Shown one piece after another: positions 60,501 through 64,000 of a DNA stretch of 64,000 nt (position 1 is the first letter of the stretch; the number at the start of each line of letters is the position of its first letter). The notes beneath the pieces are model-generated. The model saw only the letters and a list, made by a program, of their open reading frames with translations. It made no database searches and was not told where the DNA came from. Both the position numbers and the translations under genes were made by a program. Origin of the DNA: Candidatus Obscuribacter phosphatis (GTDB lineage Bacteria; Cyanobacteriota; Vampirovibrionia; Obscuribacterales; Obscuribacteraceae); contig MOYA01000001.1 of NCBI GenBank assembly GCA_001899315.1, forward strand, positions 2,208,599 to 2,272,598, written 5' to 3'.

Positions 60501-60848
60501 TCAGACTGGCTTGTATGGCATAAAAGAAAGAAAACCGTCGCCCTGCCACATGCCACAACTGATTGTGATCACCAGCCCCGAACCCAGATCAAGCTTGAAG
60601 TAATCACCGCGAGGGCTGGCGGCAACCCCTTTGACCTGGCGACCATAAATCCAGCTCCAATCTACCGAACAGACTGCCTCGCTTTGCTCGGGCACATCTG
60701 GGGCCGGCTTCACCGCCATGGCCACTTTCACGGCGCCGCCCACAATTTCAGCCGTAAACAAAATAGCCTTGCCGCTTTCTAAATAGATGGCAAAGGCTTT
60801 CAAACTAGACTGCGCTTTGGTTACGACTTCGCCTGTTAATACTGTCAT
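60501..60848 (-). CDS. Hypothetical small protein
   Basis: 115 aa from the ATG at 60848, with GGGAT 4 nt upstream; an upstream in-frame ATG at 60887 would add 13 residues. It is a small alpha/beta protein (LKAFAIYLESGKAILFTAEIV, FKLDLGSGLVITISCGMW) without signal peptide. The pattern of paired hydrophobic strands suggests a single compact domain. Unknown function. It is divergent from the flavoprotein gene and convergent with the secreted protein gene. Confidence 0.62.
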   Translation of the reverse strand: MTVLTGEVVTKAQSSLKAFAIYLESGKAILFTAEIVGGAVKVAMAVKPAPDVPEQSEAVCSVDWSWIYGRQVKGVAASPRGDYFKLDLGSGLVITISCGMWQGDGFLSFMPYKPV

Positions 60849-60922
60849 ATCTATCCCATCCGCCTGCGAAATAATATCATTAGTCAAATATTGGCATTAG
60901 TCAAATACTGGATGCAAACTGA

Positions 60923-62107
60923 TTGAACACCAACAAATATGACGTGATTATCATCGGCGCCGGCGGCGCAGGTTTGATGTGCGCCGCCGAAGCCGGCAAG
61001 CGGGGGCGGCGGGTGCTGGTCCTAGACCACAATCAAGAAATAGGACGAAAGATACTAATTTCTGGGGGCGGGCGCTGTAACTTCACCAATCTAGGAGCCC
61101 GCCCCGAATGTTATGTTTCAGGCAATAAGCACTTTGCCAAGTCGGCGCTCTCTAGATATAGCCCGCAAGACTTTATCAAGCTTGTCGAGAAGCATCGCAT
61201 CGCCTACTACGAAAAGAAGTTAGGGCAACTTTTCTGCCGCGACTCTGCCAGTCAAATAGTAGATATGCTGCTCAAAGAAGCCAGAGAAGTAAAGGTCGAG
61301 TTCAAGCTCAATAGACGCATAACCAAGGTGGAAAAGCCAGATCGTTTTCTAGTCAGCGATGACCGCGGTGAGCTTCACGAGGCGCCCTGCCTGGTGGTCG
61401 CCACAGGCGGTCTTTCCATTCCTCAAATTGGAGCCACCGGCTTTGGTTATGACTTAGCCCGACAGTTCGGTCTGAAAATAACCGAATTAGCCCCGGCGCT
61501 GGACGGCTTTGATTGGCGAGATTCAGACTTAAGCGAATTTACTAATTTAGCCGGCATCTCCCTTGATGCTCTGGTTTCGTGCAATAAGGCTTCCTTTAGA
61601 GAAAACATTCTTTTTACTCACAAAGGTCTATCAGGACCGGCAAGCCTGCAGGCCTCGCTCTACTTCAAAAAAGGCAGCCCGCTCTCAATTGATCTTTTGC
61701 CCGACCTTTCAGTAGAAGACTTCTTGGTTCAAGCCAAACAAAAACACGGCAAACAGGAAGTAAAAAACATACTTTCAGAGATATTGCCTAAGCGCTTTGC
61801 CGAATATTTTGCCAGACATCTAGCGATCAAAGGCACAATTGCCAATCTAGACGGCAAGAAAACAAAACTGCTCATCGATAACCTAAAAAGCTGGCAAGTT
61901 ATGCCGGGCTCGACAGTAGGATACAAGAAGGCGGAAGTCACCAGAGGCGGTGTCGAAACGGCTTGCTTATCATCGACCACGATGGAAGCAAAAGCAGTGA
62001 GTGGGCTTTTCTTTATCGGCGAAGTGGTCGATGTTACCGGTTGGTTGGGAGGCTATAACTTTCAATGGGCCTGGGCTTCGGCCTATGCTGCCGCCCAAGC
62101 TCTTTAG
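60923..62107 (+). CDS. BaiN/HI0933-family NAD(P)/FAD-dependent oxidoreductase
   Basis: 394 aa from a TTG start. The FAD Rossmann motif IIGAGGAGLMCAAEAG (Gly12 to Gly17) is followed by GRKILISGGGRCNFTNL, the family signature. A VVATGGLSIPQIGATGFGYDLA segment and a C-terminal GEVVDVTGWLGGYNFQWAWASAYAA complete the fold. Members are soluble flavoproteins; named relatives include BaiN, which reduces bile-acid intermediates, but most have no known substrate. The gene stands alone with the secreted protein gene about 110 nt downstream. Confidence 0.93.
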   Translation: MNTNKYDVIIIGAGGAGLMCAAEAGKRGRRVLVLDHNQEIGRKILISGGGRCNFTNLGARPECYVSGNKHFAKSALSRYSPQDFIKLVEKHRIAYYEKKLGQLFCRDSASQIVDMLLKEAREVKVEFKLNRRITKVEKPDRFLVSDDRGELHEAPCLVVATGGLSIPQIGATGFGYDLARQFGLKITELAPALDGFDWRDSDLSEFTNLAGISLDALVSCNKASFRENILFTHKGLSGPASLQASLYFKKGSPLSIDLLPDLSVEDFLVQAKQKHGKQEVKNILSEILPKRFAEYFARHLAIKGTIANLDGKKTKLLIDNLKSWQVMPGSTVGYKKAEVTRGGVETACLSSTTMEAKAVSGLFFIGEVVDVTGWLGGYNFQWAWASAYAAAQAL

Positions 62108-62203
62108 TGGTCTGCGCCCTATCCGGATACCCCAAAATAAGCTAAGATAGAAGATAGAAAAAATTATGACAGAATCGGAGTCTCGGTTATATCTAAATAT
62201 CAA

Positions 62204-62217
62204 AAGAGGGCGCTCTT
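62204..62217 (+). other. Short hairpin over the ribosome binding site
   Basis: AAGAG (62204-62208) and CTCTT (62213-62217) pair around loop GGCG immediately before the ATG at 62218. The GAGG of the likely Shine-Dalgarno is inside the structure. The stem is only 5 bp, so the effect on translation is probably small. Confidence 0.35.
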
Positions 62218-62997
62218 ATGCCCGGTTTCAATTTTGGGAAAGTAGAGCTCGGAAAGACTCTGGTCTGTTTATCGCTTCTCGTCTTCGCGGCAGCAAGCAC
62301 CGACTTAACCGCTGAAGGTTCAAGCAAAAATACTGTTTCAGTTACCAAAATAGAAGCTAATGTACTAAGCCACGGTCCCTGTCTCATCTATTTTAACGAC
62401 AATGGAATCAAACTGGAGTTGACCGAACAACACGTTGGCTATTACTGCTTCGCGCCTGATTGGCAGGTTGTCACCTATAATGCTCGCAATAACCTAGGCA
62501 ATGCTGTTCCTTATGAATACTGGAAGCTAAACATAGCAGGCAGAAAAGCAGCATTAACAGACAATTTAACCAGCACAAATACGAACTATTTGGGTCTGCC
62601 CGTGCGCAAGGTAGAAAGGAAAGTCTTGCCCACCGACAGCTATGTCAGCCAGGCTGAATTTATCTACAGAGACGGCTCTGATAGAGGCGATCAGATGACT
62701 TCGCAATCAATTTGGGAAACTAGCGGCTATAAATTGCAAAAGAAACAACTAGACTTCTTGCGCTGGCGTTTCGACCTGCCCACTTTGAACGGCGTCATAC
62801 TCAAACAGATAGACCGCTTCAAATCTGGCAGACAACGAACAATGTTCGAAACCAAGAAAGTCAGTCAAGTCGAAATAGCCAGAAATCAATTTTGCTATCC
62901 GAGCGGTTATACCAAGGCTAAGTCTTCTGAGGTCAAAGAAGAACACAAAAAATATAGAGAGGCGGCCGATATGTTCGGTACTCTCATGGGTGACTGA
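62218..62997 (+). CDS. Secreted protein of unknown function
   Basis: 259 aa. A hydrophobic segment (about 12-28, LGKTLVCLSLLVFAAAS) forms a signal peptide or anchor. The mature part is mixed: VTKIEANVLSHGPCLIYFND, GYYCFAPDWQVVTYNAR, LNIAGRKAAL, and helical C-terminal parts with many Lys and Arg. A few Cys are dispersed. I do not recognise a family. AGAGGG precedes the ATG. It shares the strand with the flavoprotein gene but has its own gap of 110 nt. Confidence 0.68.
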   Translation: MPGFNFGKVELGKTLVCLSLLVFAAASTDLTAEGSSKNTVSVTKIEANVLSHGPCLIYFNDNGIKLELTEQHVGYYCFAPDWQVVTYNARNNLGNAVPYEYWKLNIAGRKAALTDNLTSTNTNYLGLPVRKVERKVLPTDSYVSQAEFIYRDGSDRGDQMTSQSIWETSGYKLQKKQLDFLRWRFDLPTLNGVILKQIDRFKSGRQRTMFETKKVSQVEIARNQFCYPSGYTKAKSSEVKEEHKKYREAADMFGTLMGD

Positions 62998-63138
62998 AAT
63001 AGCAAACAAAATATTAGGAAGCCGGACTGCCAGTTTAGCCCGAAAGCAAGCAGTCGTGCATGTTTCAGACTACCGTTTCTAATTAGATGCTTTTGTGGAA
63101 TGCTAAGTTAGTCAAAGATGCTTAGCGAATAAACAGCG

Positions 63139-64000
63139 ATGAAGATAGTTCCAACATTAGTATTCTTTGTAATCTCGTACACGGCAGCCGACTGGGCGTC
63201 GGCGCAGGCGCAGCCCTTGCAGGGAGGCATTAAGAGCGACAACGAGATTAAACCATCACTGACTGTTCTGACCGGCGAAAGCAAGAAAGATATTTCACTA
63301 AAGCCGCCTCTACAAGGCTCTCTAGACCACAATTACCTGCAGTCTTCCACCTCGGTGATTCAGATTTCAGGCAACAAATATCTAAATGGTGGACCAGTTT
63401 TACAGTCTGGCACCAATCAATCATTTTTGAATATTCAGGTGCCTTCAACCAGTTATGGACCAATTCGCACTTATGGCTCAGGGGTGATTGCCCCGATAGT
63501 GACATCCCACCAAGAAGCAAGCACCCAGACTGTAAATGTGCCGGGGCAGGCAAGTTACAGCCCGGCTCGCCCAGGCGGCATCACCGATTATGGCGGAAAC
63601 CAGATCAGTTCGCCCAAACCAAGCCCGACTTTAGCAGTCTCATCGGTTAGCGGGGTGACCACTTATGTTCCTGGTTTTGAAGTAAAGACAGTAACCAGAC
63701 CAAGCAATTTGATGACTGCCTATCACTGCATTCACGGCAACCTGCCTTTTCTTTGCCCTGGTCATCACATTATTGAACCAGGCTACAAAGCCGATTACAA
63801 CACATATACGCCGGAACAAATAAGAGGTTTTGACAGCAAGAACAGCACGCCCACAACCGTGGTCGAACAAAATCAAGGCAAGGCCAGTCCAACCAGTAAA
63901 GCATATTCCAGTAGAGAAGGCATAGTTACCTGGGCACCAGGCTATGAAGTGACGGTGACGGTACCGCATACGGTTAATGATAGCCTGGGCGGCAAGTGGA
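63139..64000 (+). CDS. Secreted protein with TYVPGFEV-type repeats, cut by window edge
   Basis: An open frame from the ATG at 63139 to the window end encodes at least 287 residues. A signal peptide (MKIVPTLVFFVISYTAADWASA) starts it. The mature part is rich in Ser, Thr, Pro, Gly and Gln. Two similar segments, VTTYVPGFEVKTVTRP and IVTWAPGYEVTVTVP, suggest a repeat, and a CIHGNLPFLCPGHH stretch has two Cys. It has the character of a secreted or surface protein. The true length and any C-terminal anchor lie outside the window. Confidence 0.68.
   Translation, partial: MKIVPTLVFFVISYTAADWASAQAQPLQGGIKSDNEIKPSLTVLTGESKKDISLKPPLQGSLDHNYLQSSTSVIQISGNKYLNGGPVLQSGTNQSFLNIQVPSTSYGPIRTYGSGVIAPIVTSHQEASTQTVNVPGQASYSPARPGGITDYGGNQISSPKPSPTLAVSSVSGVTTYVPGFEVKTVTRPSNLMTAYHCIHGNLPFLCPGHHIIEPGYKADYNTYTPEQIRGFDSKNSTPTTVVEQNQGKASPTSKAYSSREGIVTWAPGYEVTVTVPHTVNDSLGGKW

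Noticed and set aside
1-64000. CRISPR arrays, insertion sequences, replication origin
   Set aside because: No regularly spaced direct repeats with unique spacers, no transposase or terminal inverted repeats, and no dnaA-box cluster were noticed.

Overview
This 64 kb window reads as a chromosomal segment of a Gram-negative-type bacterium. GC looks close to 50% by eye. Coding density is high, and TTG and GTG starts are frequent. There are many signal-peptide, TPR and low-complexity secreted proteins. Envelope evidence includes a GT9 heptosyltransferase-like enzyme, an OmpA C-terminal domain protein, a Spy/CpxP-like protein and an M16 peptidase. The mix of a cyanobacterial-looking DnaK, Pit phosphate transporter, PPK2 polyphosphate kinase, many TPR proteins and proline/glycine-rich proteins fits the non-photosynthetic cyanobacterial lineage Vampirovibrionia/Melainabacteria, perhaps Obscuribacterales. 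That placement is a guess from gene content. I see no CRISPR array, IS element, integrase or rRNA.

Layout. 1-5 kb: a cut-off Pro/Ala/Thr-rich gene behind a near-consensus promoter, a LysM-like protein, a GT9 glycosyltransferase, and a pit phosphate transporter coupled to a universal stress protein. 5-13.5 kb: a DinG-type helicase with a LysM membrane protein, a two-domain M16 peptidase and FeoB. 13.6-15.7 kb: tRNA-His followed by a small accessory patch holding a two-gene unit with an operator-like palindrome over its promoter, then a DUF4279 protein. 15.7-25.5 kb: a WD40-like protein, PPK2, and a translationally coupled five-gene operon (SWIM zinc finger, DUF5691, MoxR AAA+ ATPase, DUF5682, VWA). 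25.5-35.5 kb: PEBP, DUF1963, OmpA-like, dnaK plus a Spy-like gene, TPR genes, a Cys-rich secreted protein and an SDR. 35.5-51.3 kb: proC, homogentisate dioxygenase, two long paralogues and one shorter relative built from MshEN-like helical motifs, a Hpt-REC-GGDEF protein, duplicated TPR-linked secreted proteins, a DUF2207-like membrane protein and a HIT protein. 51.3-64 kb: a HerA-like ATPase, a FecR-like protein, a GT-C glycosyltransferase, PlsC, an NCS1 permease, a BaiN-like flavoprotein and several secreted proteins of unknown role.

How genes may work together. The five-gene operon is a chaperone-like MoxR/VWA module with a Zn-finger protein and two uncharacterised partners. It has the same architecture as the E. 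coli yehL/yehM/yehP/yehQ set and is the strongest candidate for an undescribed system. A second candidate is a set of three proteins carrying repeated motifs like the c-di-GMP-binding MshEN domain; one lies 28 nt upstream of a diguanylate cyclase gene with an intact GGEEF and I-site. Pit, UspA and PPK2 suggest phosphate/polyphosphate handling. DnaK followed by a Spy-like periplasmic protein suggests a proteostasis pair. Several convergent gene pairs end within a few bases of each other, and other convergent junctions are filled with CTAG/CTAA-rich tracts.
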